A stretch of DNA of 19,801 bases, taken from positions 1 through 19,801 of the forward strand of contig CAZDIO010000150.1 of assembly GCA_964505555.1 (NCBI GenBank), read 5' to 3'. The position numbers and the translations under genes are program-made. Below are positions 6,362 to 13,848 of this stretch, piece after piece (positions within the stretch are counted from its first letter, which is position 1; every line of letters starts with the position of its first letter). This DNA is from CAZDIO01 sp964505555 (GTDB taxonomy: Bacteria; Bdellovibrionota_C; UBA2361; SZUA-149; CAZDIO01). Below the pieces are notes generated by a model, which was given only the letters and a program-made list of their open reading frames with translations, was not told the DNA's origin and did no database searches.

Positions 6362-7024
6362 ATGGGTCAGAAAGTTCATCCATTTGGATTCCGGCTCGGG
6401 ATTACCGAGACTTGGAATTCCCGTTGGTTTAAGAAACGTGGCTACGCCGATCAGCTTCACCAGGATTTTTATCTTCGTGACTTCTTAACGAAACGATTAT
6501 CCGGAGCGGGAGTTTCGAGTGTGATTATTGAGCGTGCTGCAAACCGGGTAAAGGTGACGGTAAGAACCGCACGTCCTGGTTTGGTGATTGGAAAGAAGGG
6601 AAAAGATATTGAGGATCTCCGCTCAGAGTTACGAAAAGTAGTAGGGAAAGATGTCACTATCAATATCGTTGAAGTAAGAAAGGCAGATCTTGATGCTCCA
6701 TTGGTAGCGGAGAACGTTGCAAATCAGCTTGTAAGACGAGTTGCCTTTCGTCGGGCGATGAAAGATGCGGTGTCAAAGGCGATGCGCATGGGAGCAAAAG
6801 GGGTCAAGATCTCTGTTGCTGGACGGCTTCAAGGTTCTGACATTGCTCGAACAGAGTGGGTACGTGAAGGACGAGTCCCGCTCCATACCCTTCGTGCCAA
6901 AATCGATTATGGATTTTCTGAAGCGCTTACCACCTACGGTATTATCGGCGTGAAGGTATGGATTTTTCATGGCGAACACGCAGAGAGTGGTGTTGATGCG
7001 CTTGAACCAGTGACGATGACGTAA
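6362..7024 (+). CDS. rpsC: 30S ribosomal protein S3
   Basis: S3 forms part of the mRNA entry channel and its helicase activity. The 220-aa product opens MGQKVHPFGFRLGI, a diagnostic start. A type II KH domain follows with RPGLVIGKKGKDIEDL, the GKKG loop at residues 77-80. The C-terminal domain carries AMRMGAKGVKISVAGRLQG, GSDIARTEWVREGRVPLHTL and the AKIDYG strand. An AGGAGGAAGG stretch right after the rplV stop gives a clear RBS. The length and motifs are standard. Confidence 0.99.
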   Translation: MGQKVHPFGFRLGITETWNSRWFKKRGYADQLHQDFYLRDFLTKRLSGAGVSSVIIERAANRVKVTVRTARPGLVIGKKGKDIEDLRSELRKVVGKDVTINIVEVRKADLDAPLVAENVANQLVRRVAFRRAMKDAVSKAMRMGAKGVKISVAGRLQGSDIARTEWVREGRVPLHTLRAKIDYGFSEALTTYGIIGVKVWIFHGEHAESGVDALEPVTMT

Positions 7025-7066
7025 GAGGGTCAAAGGCCGAATAAAAAATTTTAGAGAGAAGAAGCA

Positions 7067-7480
7067 ATGCTATCGCCAAAAAAAGTAAAGTTTAGAAAAT
7101 TTCATAAGCAGGTGCGACAGCTTCGAGGTGTTGCGGGTCGTGGAGCCAAAGTGAGCTTCGGTGATTATGGATTAATGGCGCTTGAAGGATGTTGGATTAC
7201 CGGTCGGCAGATTGAAGCGGCGCGAGTGGCGATTAATCGACATGTAAAAAAGCATGGCAAGCTCTGGATCCGTATCTATCCAGATCGTTCACTGACGAAA
7301 AAGCCAGCCGAAGTTCGAATGGGTAAAGGAAAAGGTCCCCCGGAGATGTGGGTAGCTTCTGTGCAACCAGGGCGCATTATTTACGAACTCACAGGGGTTG
7401 ACCGACCAACAGCTGAGAAAGCACTTTCGCTTGCTGCAGCGAAGTTGCCGATTAAGACTCGCATGGTCACGCGGGTGTGA
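7067..7480 (+). CDS. rplP: 50S ribosomal protein L16
   Basis: L16 stabilises the A-site side of the peptidyl transferase region and completes 50S assembly late. The 137-aa protein opens MLSPKKVKFRKFHK and has SFGDYGLMALEGCWITGRQI, EAARVAINRHVKKHGKLWIR, KKPAEVRMGKGKGPPEMWVA and the C-terminal AAAKLPIKTRMV. The family usually reads GKGKGNPE or GKGKGAPE at the loop; here it is GKGKGPPE. AGAGAGAAGAAG precedes the start. rpmC follows 31 nt downstream, as in standard S10 operons. Confidence 0.98.
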   Translation: MLSPKKVKFRKFHKQVRQLRGVAGRGAKVSFGDYGLMALEGCWITGRQIEAARVAINRHVKKHGKLWIRIYPDRSLTKKPAEVRMGKGKGPPEMWVASVQPGRIIYELTGVDRPTAEKALSLAAAKLPIKTRMVTRV

Positions 7481-7511
7481 AGAGAAAAATATCAGGGATG
7501 AAGGATAAGCG

Positions 7512-7727
7512 ATGAAGCGTAAAGAAGAACTTAAAAGTTTTCGAGAGCTTGGGGTTGATGCCCTCAAGGAGAAAGTTTCCTCTCTTGAAGAGGAGCTGAT
7601 GCGACTTCGCTTTCGACATAGTTCTGGGCAGCTCGACAATTCAGCGCAACTTGGAAATTTGCGCCGCTCTCTTGCTCGGGTCAAAACGCTCCTGAAGAGT
7701 GATCAACAACAGAACAACCAACGATAA
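7512..7727 (+). CDS. rpmC: 50S ribosomal protein L29
   Basis: L29 is a small helical-hairpin protein at the tunnel exit next to L23. The 71-aa product has the family pattern: a first helix with FRELGVDALKEKVSSLEEEL, then LMRLRFRHSSGQLDN and the second helix LGNLRRSLARVKTLL. A polar Gln/Asn-rich tail (SDQQQNNQR) ends it. AAGGAT about 9 nt before the ATG is the RBS. It lies between rplP and rpsQ as expected. Confidence 0.96.
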   Translation: MKRKEELKSFRELGVDALKEKVSSLEEELMRLRFRHSSGQLDNSAQLGNLRRSLARVKTLLKSDQQQNNQR

Positions 7728-7754
7728 AGTAAGTAAAGAAGAAAAAAGGCTCCG

Positions 7755-8051
7755 ATGGCTGAGGTAAAAAAGAAGCAGGTGGAAACAGAAGAAGCAAGCA
7801 AGCGTGGACTTGTGAAGTTTCGGATCGGCTATGTTGCCAGTAACAAAATGAATAAAACCGTTGTTGTTACGGTAGCCACGAAGAAAAAACACCCTGCCTA
7901 CGGAAAGTATGTAACACGTACAAAGAAGTATGTTGCTCACGATGAGCAAAATTCCTGTGGCATGGGAGACCTTGTGCGCATTGTTGAAACAAGGCCATTG
8001 AGCAAAACGAAACGATGGCGGGTAGCAACGATTATAGAGAAGGCAGCGTAA
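7755..8051 (+). CDS. rpsQ: 30S ribosomal protein S17
   Basis: S17 is a primary binder of the 16S rRNA 5' domain with an OB fold. The motif series is clear: GYVASNKMNKTVVVTVATKK, HPAYGKYVTRTKKYVAHDE, CGMGDLVRIVETRPLSKTKR and the end strand RVATIIEKAA. At 98 aa it is slightly longer than the E. coli form (84 aa) because of a charged N-terminal stretch of about 17 residues (MAEVKKKQVETEEASKRG). RBS is AAAAGG before ATG 7755. Confidence 0.97.
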   Translation: MAEVKKKQVETEEASKRGLVKFRIGYVASNKMNKTVVVTVATKKKHPAYGKYVTRTKKYVAHDEQNSCGMGDLVRIVETRPLSKTKRWRVATIIEKAA

Positions 8052-8070
8052 AAACTAGCAGACGGGTTTT

Positions 8071-8439
8071 ATGATTCAACAGGAGACAGTATTAGATGTG
8101 GCGGATAATTCAGGAGCACGAAAGGTGCTTTGTATCCGCATTCTTGGAGGTTCCACTCGGCGGTATGCCAGTGTGGGGGACCAGATTGTGGTTTCCGTGA
8201 AGGAAGCAATTCCGAATGCCAAGGTAAAAAAGGGTGAGGTGTACCGCGCTGTCGTGGTGAGAACGAGTAAAGAGATCTCTCGTGCAGATGGATCGTATAT
8301 TCGCTTTGATGACAACTCAGCAGTGCTTATTAACGCGCAAAAGGAACTGATCGGAAACCGTATCTTTGGCCCTGTTGCGCGAGAGCTTCGAGGAAAAGAT
8401 TTTATGAAGATTATTTCATTAGCGCCGGAGGTGCTCTAA
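8071..8439 (+). CDS. rplN: 50S ribosomal protein L14
   Basis: L14 sits at the subunit interface, contacts L19 and is the binding site of the silencing factor RsfS. The 122-aa protein has the standard length and begins MIQQETVLDVADNSGARKVL. Further markers are CIRILGGSTRRYASVGDQIV, VKEAIPNAKVKKGEVYRAVV, RFDDNSAVLINAQKELIGNR and FGPVARELR. The RBS is weak (ACGGG). The stop codon lies two bases before the rplX ATG, so coupling is likely. Confidence 0.98.
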   Translation: MIQQETVLDVADNSGARKVLCIRILGGSTRRYASVGDQIVVSVKEAIPNAKVKKGEVYRAVVVRTSKEISRADGSYIRFDDNSAVLINAQKELIGNRIFGPVARELRGKDFMKIISLAPEVL

Positions 8440-8441
8440 CT

Positions 8442-8873
8442 ATGAGTATGGCTTCTGTTGCCAGAGCGGGTGCAAAAAAAGGCGCACGCAATCTTGGTCA
8501 GGCAATTATTCGTTCTGAACTCTCCAATCGGCTTCGTGTCGGGGATCCCGTGATGGTCATTGTTGGAGGGAACAAGAAAAAGAATAAGACTTTAAAAGGT
8601 GCTACCGGGAAAGTTTTACGAATTCTCCCCAAGCGAAATCGTGTCATCGTTGAAGGCGTGAATATGATTAAGCGCCATAAACGAAAAACTTCTGCAAATG
8701 ATGCTGGGGGCATTATTGAAAAAGAAGGAAGCGTCCATATCTCGAACGTTATGTATTACAGTGAAGAGGCAAAAAGGCCAGTAAAACTGAAGATGTCTAC
8801 TCTTACTGATGGACGAAAGGTGCGAGGATTTCTCCACCCGAAGACAAAAAAGTTTGAACAGATTGATGTGTAG
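8442..8873 (+). CDS. rplX: 50S ribosomal protein L24 with N-terminal extension
   Basis: L24 nucleates early 50S assembly and has a KOW RNA-binding motif. Recognised by LRVGDPVMVIVGGNKKK, GKVLRILPKRNRVIVEGVNM, IKRHKRK, DAGGIIEKEGSVHISNV and the C-terminal DGRKVRGFLHPKTKKFEQ. The product is 143 aa, against about 104 aa in most bacteria. The excess is about 28 N-terminal residues (MSMASVARAGAKKGARNLGQ and on), plus a few residues in the KOW loop (GGNKKKNKTLKGATGKV where the family usually has GKDKGKEGKV). The GGAGGTG before ATG 8442 is a strong RBS, supporting the long form. Confidence 0.96.
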   Translation: MSMASVARAGAKKGARNLGQAIIRSELSNRLRVGDPVMVIVGGNKKKNKTLKGATGKVLRILPKRNRVIVEGVNMIKRHKRKTSANDAGGIIEKEGSVHISNVMYYSEEAKRPVKLKMSTLTDGRKVRGFLHPKTKKFEQIDV

Positions 8874-8902
8874 GTCAGAATGCTTTGTGATGGAGAGGAA
8901 GT

Positions 8903-9478
8903 GTGAAAACAAATAAGCTTACGAGACTACAAGAAACATATCGCAAGGAGGTTGTTCCTAAACTCTCCAAGCAGTTTGGTTACAAGAACGTCCTTCAGGT
9001 GCCTCGGCTTGAAAAGATCGTTCTGAATATGGGAGTTGGAGAGGCGGTTGTTGATGGTAAGGCGATTGATGGAGCGGTAGATGATTTAACACGGATTACT
9101 GGACAAAAACCGGTCATTCGCAAAGCACGAAAATCTATTGCAAACTTCAAGTTACGAGAAGGTCAGGCGATTGGGGCTTCGGTAACGCTGCGTCGTGCAA
9201 AGATGTATGAGTTTTTTGATAGGCTCGTCAGCATTGGGCTTCCCCGGGTGCGAGACTTTCGTGGAATTTCACGAAGCTCTTTTGATGGGAGAGGAAATTA
9301 TAGCCTGGGTCTCGTTGAGCAGATTATCTTTCCTGAAATCGATCTCGATAAAACGAAGATTCGTGGTTTGAATATAAGTTTTGTAACGACAGCCAACACG
9401 AACGAAGAGGGGTTGGCTCTTTTAGAATACATGGGACTTCCTTTTCGAAAAGCATCGGAAGGAGCAAAAGCCGCATAG
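8903..9478 (+). CDS. rplE: 50S ribosomal protein L5
   Basis: L5 binds 5S rRNA in the central protuberance and contacts P-site tRNA. The 191-aa product shows LQVPRLEKIVLNMGVGEAV, TGQKPVIRKARKSIANFKLR, GASVTLRRAKMYEFFDRLVS, LPRVRDFRGIS, GNYSLGLVEQIIFPEIDLDK and FVTTANTNEEGLALLEYMGL with PFRK at the end, the classical L5 series. It starts with GTG at 8903, with GAGAGGAA directly upstream. Length is near the usual 179-190 aa. rpsZ-type S14 follows. Confidence 0.98.
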   Translation: MKTNKLTRLQETYRKEVVPKLSKQFGYKNVLQVPRLEKIVLNMGVGEAVVDGKAIDGAVDDLTRITGQKPVIRKARKSIANFKLREGQAIGASVTLRRAKMYEFFDRLVSIGLPRVRDFRGISRSSFDGRGNYSLGLVEQIIFPEIDLDKTKIRGLNISFVTTANTNEEGLALLEYMGLPFRKASEGAKAA

Positions 9479-9523
9479 GGTGATGAACTTACAAAGGTAA
9501 GGGTAAGGTAGTGATAGATTAAT

Positions 9524-9709
9524 ATGGCAAAGAAATCTCTTAGAGTTAAAGCTGCAAGAAAGCCAAAATTTAAAGTGCGTCAATATTCGCGGTGTCTCTG
9601 TTGTGGTAGGTCGCGGGCGTTTTACAGAAAATTTAAACTTTGTCGATTGTGTTTGCGAAAGCGAGCGCTTCGAGGGGAGATTCCTGGTCTGACAAAGGCA
9701 AGTTGGTGA
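9524..9709 (+). CDS. rpsZ: 30S ribosomal protein S14, zinc-binding (type Z)
   Basis: Short S14 of the 30S head, 61 aa against about 101 aa for the zinc-free form. The zinc site is visible: C24-x2-C27 and C40-x2-C43 (CLCCGRSRAFYRKFKLCRLC); an extra Cys at 26 lies inside the first pair. The C-terminus GEIPGLTKASW is the invariant S14 ending. Keeping the zinc-binding form fits the zinc-binding S4 and L36 elsewhere in the cluster. The RBS is weak (AAGGTAGTGA, rather far from the ATG). Many databases name this gene rpsN or rpsZ. Confidence 0.97.
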   Translation: MAKKSLRVKAARKPKFKVRQYSRCLCCGRSRAFYRKFKLCRLCLRKRALRGEIPGLTKASW

Positions 9710-9728
9710 TCAAAAGAGAGAAAGTATT

Positions 9729-10127
9729 ATGACAACGGATAGAATAGCAGATCTTCTTACAAGAATTAGGAACGCACAGCTTGCGGGTCATCCCACAACA
9801 ATGGTGGGAGCGTCTCGAGAGAAAGAGAGAATTTTAAAGGTGCTTGCTGACGAGGGGTATATCTCGCGTTATGAGGCGGTTACCGATGAAAATGACAAGC
9901 CAGCGATTAAAATTTATCTTCGTTATACGAAGTACGGCACACCGGTGGTTCGAGAGATCTCCAGAATTAGTAAGCCGGGAAAGCGAGTCTATGTAGCCAA
10001 GGATAGCATTCCTCATCACAAAGGTGGGCTTGGGGTAATGCTTGTTTCTACCTCACAGGGAGTGCTTACAGACCGTGAAGCACGAAAGATAGGTGTTGGT
10101 GGTGAGCTGATCTGTTCGATTTTCTAA
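9729..10127 (+). CDS. rpsH: 30S ribosomal protein S8
   Basis: S8 binds the 16S rRNA central domain and, in E. coli, autoregulates the spc operon. The 132-aa product has DRIADLLTRIRNAQLAGH, REKERILKVLADEGYI, ISRISKPGKRVYVAKDSIP and the C-terminal GVMLVSTSQGVLTDREARK followed by GVGGELICSIF, where the family commonly ends G-G-E-[LV]-L-C-x-[VIF]-[WF]. Length is normal. AGAGAGAAAG precedes the ATG. Order rpsZ-rpsH-rplF is standard. Confidence 0.98.
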   Translation: MTTDRIADLLTRIRNAQLAGHPTTMVGASREKERILKVLADEGYISRYEAVTDENDKPAIKIYLRYTKYGTPVVREISRISKPGKRVYVAKDSIPHHKGGLGVMLVSTSQGVLTDREARKIGVGGELICSIF

Positions 10128-10141
10128 AGTAGGAAATATTT

Positions 10142-10699
10142 ATGTCACGAATTGGAAAAATGCCGGTAACGATCCCCAAAGGGGTGAAAGCAGAAGTTGC
10201 TGGCCAGCTTGTGAAAGTTGATGGACCAAAAGGGAAGCTTGAGCGCAATCTTCGTCCAGAGATTGAAGCAAAAGTTGTTGACGGGAAGATTCTTCTTGCA
10301 CCAAAGAAGGATGCCCCAGAGACAAAAAGCGTCAATGCGTTTCATGGCCTTGAAAGGGCCTTACTCAGTGGCATGGTGATCGGAGTTTCTGAAGGCTATG
10401 TAAAAGAGTTGGAGCTGATTGGTGTTGGATATCGTGCAGAGATGAGTGGAAAGAATCTTAACTTGGCTCTGGGATACTCACATCCAATTGAATTTCAAGT
10501 GCCTCAGAACGTAAAAGCTTCCGTTGTGAAGGAAGGGCGAGAGAGTTGGGTTCGGCTCGAGAGCGCAGACAAACAGCTTATTGGCGAAACAGCCGCAAAG
10601 ATAATTCGACTTCGTCCCCCAGAGCCATACAAGGGGAAGGGGATCCGTTTCAAAGGAACGGTGATCAAGACCAAGGCTGGAAAAGCAGGAAAGAAATAG
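10142..10699 (+). CDS. rplF: 50S ribosomal protein L6
   Basis: L6 is near the factor-binding site of the 50S and helps late assembly. The 185-aa protein starts MSRIGKMPVTIPKGV and carries VKVDGPKGKLERNL, ALLSGMVIGVSEGYVKELEL, GVGYRAEMSGKNLNLALGYS, HPIEF and the C-terminal signature RPPEPYKGKGIRFKG. Both alpha/beta repeats of the family are complete. AGTAGGAAA before the ATG gives a moderate RBS. rplR follows after 7 nt. Confidence 0.98.
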   Translation: MSRIGKMPVTIPKGVKAEVAGQLVKVDGPKGKLERNLRPEIEAKVVDGKILLAPKKDAPETKSVNAFHGLERALLSGMVIGVSEGYVKELELIGVGYRAEMSGKNLNLALGYSHPIEFQVPQNVKASVVKEGRESWVRLESADKQLIGETAAKIIRLRPPEPYKGKGIRFKGTVIKTKAGKAGKK

Positions 10700-10706
10700 A
10701 GGAGAT

Positions 10707-11072
10707 ATGTCTGTTAATAAAGATATTAAAAGAACGAGTCGGCTTGTGCGCAAGCGCCGAGTTCGAAAGCAGATTCAAGGCAGTGACTTGAAACCACGGC
10801 TCTGTGTCTATCGCAGCTTACGTCATACGTATGCACAGCTAATCTCGGATCAGAGTGGTCGAACATTGCTTACCGTTTCTACGAAGGCACTTTCATTGCC
10901 TGAAAAACAGGCACGTTCAGTTGCGGGAGCTAAAATGCTCGGCGAAAAGATCGCGGTTCTTGCTAAAGAGAAAAACATTGAAGATGTAGTTTTTGATCGT
11001 AATGGCTATCTCTACCACGGGCGGGTGCAAGCGGTAGCAGAGGGAGCACGAGAAAAAGGACTTCGATTTTAA
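10707..11072 (+). CDS. rplR: 50S ribosomal protein L18
   Basis: L18 binds 5S rRNA with L5 and mediates its docking onto 23S rRNA. The 121-aa product has RRVRKQIQG, KPRLCVYRSLRHTYAQLISD, SVAGAKMLGEKIAVLAKEK, the central VVFDRNGYLYHGRVQAVAEG and the terminal AREKGLRF, which is the standard L18 ending. GAGGAG immediately upstream is a strong RBS. By hand count CGA encodes 5 of its 15 arginines, a codon avoided in highly expressed E. coli genes. Confidence 0.98.
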   Translation: MSVNKDIKRTSRLVRKRRVRKQIQGSDLKPRLCVYRSLRHTYAQLISDQSGRTLLTVSTKALSLPEKQARSVAGAKMLGEKIAVLAKEKNIEDVVFDRNGYLYHGRVQAVAEGAREKGLRF

Positions 11073-11101
11073 GGAACGTTTGAGAACAAAGAAAGGAATC
11101 A

Positions 11102-11647
11102 ATGGGCGCTAAGTATTTTCGACCAACACACAAGAAAGTAAAGTCAGACAAGTGCGGCGAACTTGTTGAAAAAGTCGTGCATGTAAACCGAGTTGCAAAA
11201 GTTGTAAAAGGTGGTCGGCGCTTTAGTTTTAGCGCACTCGTTGTGCTTGGTGATGAAGCTGGGCATGTCGGTTATGGATTAGGAAAGGCAAATGAAGTTC
11301 CTGATGCTATTCGAAAGGCTGGTGAGTCTGCAAGAAAGGCATTAATTTCTGTGCCGCTTGTGGGAACGACCATTCCTCATGAGGTTATTGGGCACTCCGG
11401 TTCAGCGCGAGTGCTTTTGAAGCCAGCTTCACCGGGAACCGGTGTAATCGCAGGAAGCGCCGTTCGAAGCGTGCTCGAGCGGGCGGGAATTAGAGATATC
11501 CTCACCAAATCGCTTGGTGCTCAGAACCCACACAATATTTTAGCTGCGGTATTTGAAGGATTACTCCAGCTTGAGTATCCCGAAGAGGTCGCCTCCCGTC
11601 GAGGAATGACCCTTGAGAATCTCGAGTATCGCCCATACGGCACTTAA
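11102..11647 (+). CDS. rpsE: 30S ribosomal protein S5
   Basis: S5 takes part in decoding fidelity and in mRNA unwinding. The 181-aa protein has VVHVNRVAKVVKGGRRFSFS, the spectinomycin-contact region, then VGYGLGKANEVPDAIRKAGE, ASPGTGVIAGSAVRSVLERA and GAQNPHNILAAVFEGL, the full dsRBD plus S5 C-terminal domain. AAAGGA precedes the ATG. Length is in the family range. rpmD follows after 12 nt. Confidence 0.98.
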   Translation: MGAKYFRPTHKKVKSDKCGELVEKVVHVNRVAKVVKGGRRFSFSALVVLGDEAGHVGYGLGKANEVPDAIRKAGESARKALISVPLVGTTIPHEVIGHSGSARVLLKPASPGTGVIAGSAVRSVLERAGIRDILTKSLGAQNPHNILAAVFEGLLQLEYPEEVASRRGMTLENLEYRPYGT

Positions 11648-11659
11648 GGAGTAAAGAAC

Positions 11660-11878
11660 GTGGCAGCAACAAAGAAAATAATTGTAACCCAGACCAGAAG
11701 CCCAATAAAATTCCCACGCACGCAGCGTGATACTCTTCGAGCGCTTGGATTAAGAAAGATTCGGCAATCAGTAGAGCATGAGCTTAATCCCTCAATCATT
11801 GGCATGGTGCAATCAGTTTCTCACCTTGTGTCTGTGCGAGCCGCAGGTGAAGGTCGAACTGGTAAGGAGACAAAATAA
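11660..11878 (+). CDS. rpmD: 50S ribosomal protein L30
   Basis: Small 50S protein absent from many lineages but present here. The 72-aa product has IIVTQTRSPIKFPRTQRDTL, RALGLRKIRQSVEHELNPSI and GMVQSVSHLVSV, the ferredoxin-like L30 fold. It ends with a charged tail (AGEGRTGKETK), about ten residues beyond the usual 60. The start codon is GTG with AAGGAG about 9 nt upstream. Its last codons carry the AAGGAG used by rplO. Confidence 0.95.
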   Translation: MAATKKIIVTQTRSPIKFPRTQRDTLRALGLRKIRQSVEHELNPSIIGMVQSVSHLVSVRAAGEGRTGKETK

Positions 11879-11880
11879 TT

Positions 11881-12357
11881 ATGAGTTCAGAAAATACAAT
11901 CGGCCTTTCGGGGCTTGCACCAAATCCTGGTGCTCGGAAGCGAAGAAAACGCGTCGGCAACGGCGAAGGTTCAGGTCATGGAAAGACCTGCTGCCGTGGA
12001 GGAAAGGGGCAGACCGCACGAAGTGGTGGACGAGTTCGTAGGGGGTTTGAAGGTGGACAGATGCCCCTTCATCGACGCTTGCCAAAGTATGGTTTCACCT
12101 CAAGAAAGAAAATTAATGGCGAGAATGTTTATCAACTCGTGTCGCTTAAGCGCCTGACAGAGCTTTTTACTGCAGGCGGAGATATCACCGTTGCCGAGCT
12201 TGTTTCTAGGAAGATCATTCGCAATCCGAAGATTCCAGTAAAGGTGCTTGGGGGAGGGGAGTGGAAAGGGAAGGTGAAAGTTGAAGCTCACGCTTTTTCC
12301 GCCTCAGCAAAGTCAGCGATCGAAGCAGCGGGTGGGCAAGTCGTTATCATTAAGTAG
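11881..12357 (+). CDS. rplO: 50S ribosomal protein L15
   Basis: L15 is a late-assembling 50S protein. The 158-aa product shows GLAPNPGARKRRKRVGNGEG, SGHGKTCCRGGKGQTARSGG, the Gly/Arg-rich loop, then FEGGQMPLHRRLPKYGFTSR, and the C-terminal IPVKVLGGGEWKGKVKVEAH plus AFSASAKSAIEAAGG. The family normally reads GSGxGKTSGRGxKGQ; here it is GSGHGKTCCRGGKGQ. Start ATG 11881 is two bases after the rpmD stop, so the genes are probably coupled. A 123-bp spacer with a palindromic repeat separates it from secY. Confidence 0.98.
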   Translation: MSSENTIGLSGLAPNPGARKRRKRVGNGEGSGHGKTCCRGGKGQTARSGGRVRRGFEGGQMPLHRRLPKYGFTSRKKINGENVYQLVSLKRLTELFTAGGDITVAELVSRKIIRNPKIPVKVLGGGEWKGKVKVEAHAFSASAKSAIEAAGGQVVIIK

Positions 12358-12423
12358 CCAACCTTCTGTTGTTGGGTGTTGAAGGAACGTTAATAACAGT
12401 CGTTATCAGTAATTGCATGGATA

Positions 12424-12465
12424 TTGTTGTTGCGAGCCGGGAATTCCGGACACTCACAACGACAG
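12424..12465. repeat. Palindromic dispersed repeat, copy 2 (rplO-secY spacer)
   Basis: TTGTTGTTGCGAG at 12424-12436 and CTCACAACGACAG at 12453-12465 are near reverse complements, with an inner CCGG/CCGG stem (12437-12440 and 12446-12449) around the loop GAATT. The reverse complement of the right arm, CTGTCGTTGTGAG, matches 12 of 13 bases of the copy at 19776-19788, so this looks like a shorter member of the same family. It ends about 15 nt before the secY start codon. Confidence 0.65.
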
Positions 12466-12480
12466 TGCTGGAGATGGTTC

Positions 12481-13812
12481 ATGATTGGAGGATTTCAAGA
12501 CGCGGCGAAGATTCCTGAACTTCGTCGACGAATTCTTTTCTCGATGTTGATGCTTGTCATCTACCGGATCGGCGTATTTGTTCCTACGCCAGGCATTGAT
12601 GCTGCGCGGCTGAAGAGTCTTTTTCAAGACGCTTCCGGCTCTCTCTATGGTTTGATTAATATGTTTACAGGTGGTGCGCTTGAGCATTTTTCTGTTTTTG
12701 CTCTAGGAATTGCTCCTTATATCAGCATGTCAATTGTCATGCAGATCGGTTCTCACACCATTAAGCATCTTGAAGAGCTCTCAAAAGAGGGAGACACCGG
12801 ACGACGAACTATTACCCGCTATACCCGTATTGGGACGATCTTTCTCTCTCTGGCGCACGGTTTTGCGATTAGTGTTGGTCTTGAAGCACAAGGGGTTGTT
12901 GCTGATCCCGGTTGGAAGTTTCGACTTGTAACCATGGCGACACTTTCAGCAGGAACAGCGTTTATTATGTGGCTTGGAGAACAGATCACCGAGCGCGGCA
13001 TTGGAAACGGAATTAGTTTAATTATCTTTGCAGGTATTGTTGCCAGAATGCCAGCGGTTCTTGCAGGAACGTTTGACTTAATGCAAACCGGCGAACTGAG
13101 TCCTGGAAGTGTGCTCTTCTTATTGGTATTTGGCATTGCCATTGTGACCTTTATTGTCTTTGTAGAGAGAACGCAGAGACGGATTCCGGTTCAATATCCA
13201 AAACGAGCGATGGGTCGGCGGATGACGCAAGCAACTACGCAACATCTGCCCCTAAAACTCAACACCAGTGGTGTTATTCCGCCGATCTTTGCTTCGATGC
13301 TCCTTGTGTTTGTGGGAATGATCGCCAAGTTTGGAAATGTCCCACTCCTTAGTGAGTATATTGAACACAATGATTGGGTAAGAGAATCAATTTATGGAGG
13401 ATTGATTATCTTCTTCTGTTACTTCTATACATCTCTGGTCTTTGATCCGGAAAAAATCGCAGAAAATCTAAAGAAAAACGGTGGGTTCATCCCTACGGTT
13501 CGTCCTGGAAAAGATACCGCCAATTTTTTAAATGCTGTTCTTACCCGGCTTACCTTCTGGGGTGCGCTCTATGTGGCCACAATTTGTATTGTGCCCCAAG
13601 TTTTCTATACCAATATGGGAGCGGGAGTTTTTGCTCAAGTGTTTGGCGGAACCGCGGTGTTGATCGTTGTCGGTGTTACGCTTGATACCGTTTCGCAGTT
13701 GCAATCGCATATCGTTGCCAGAAATTATGAAGGCTTTATGAATAAGAGTCCTGGGAAGGTTCGTGTCTCAGCACGTGGAATGCAGTCACGGGGACGCTTA
13801 ATTCAACGATAG
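12481..13812 (+). CDS. secY: Protein translocase subunit SecY
   Basis: SecY is the inner-membrane channel of the SecYEG translocon. From ATG 12481 it is 443 aa, beginning with the amphipathic helix FQDAAKIPELRRRILFSMLM. The frame is open to TTG 12424, but that part encodes repeat sequence, and GGAGATG lies directly before 12481. Ten hydrophobic segments alternate with loops. Recognisable elements are GVFVPTPGID after TM1, the plug and TM2b region ending in ALGIAPYISMSIVMQ, EGDTGRRTITRYTR in a cytoplasmic loop, GNGISLIIFAGIVARMP, RRIPVQYPKRAMGRR in the SecA/ribosome-binding loop, and GVIPPIFASMLL. All are intact. Position between rplO and adk is classical. Confidence 0.98.
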   Translation: MIGGFQDAAKIPELRRRILFSMLMLVIYRIGVFVPTPGIDAARLKSLFQDASGSLYGLINMFTGGALEHFSVFALGIAPYISMSIVMQIGSHTIKHLEELSKEGDTGRRTITRYTRIGTIFLSLAHGFAISVGLEAQGVVADPGWKFRLVTMATLSAGTAFIMWLGEQITERGIGNGISLIIFAGIVARMPAVLAGTFDLMQTGELSPGSVLFLLVFGIAIVTFIVFVERTQRRIPVQYPKRAMGRRMTQATTQHLPLKLNTSGVIPPIFASMLLVFVGMIAKFGNVPLLSEYIEHNDWVRESIYGGLIIFFCYFYTSLVFDPEKIAENLKKNGGFIPTVRPGKDTANFLNAVLTRLTFWGALYVATICIVPQVFYTNMGAGVFAQVFGGTAVLIVVGVTLDTVSQLQSHIVARNYEGFMNKSPGKVRVSARGMQSRGRLIQR

Positions 13813-13848
13813 AACGGGGTGCCTGTTAATAGAAAGGAGTAATGGGCA

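Noticed and set aside
10707..11102. Minus-strand and alternate-frame ORFs in the rplF-rplR-rpsE region
   Set aside because: They are short, overlap conserved r-protein genes and lack any motif; treated as shadows.
12424..12480. TTG 12424 as secY start
   Set aside because: The added residues are encoded by the palindromic repeat; ATG 12481 with GGAGATG before it gives the usual SecY start.
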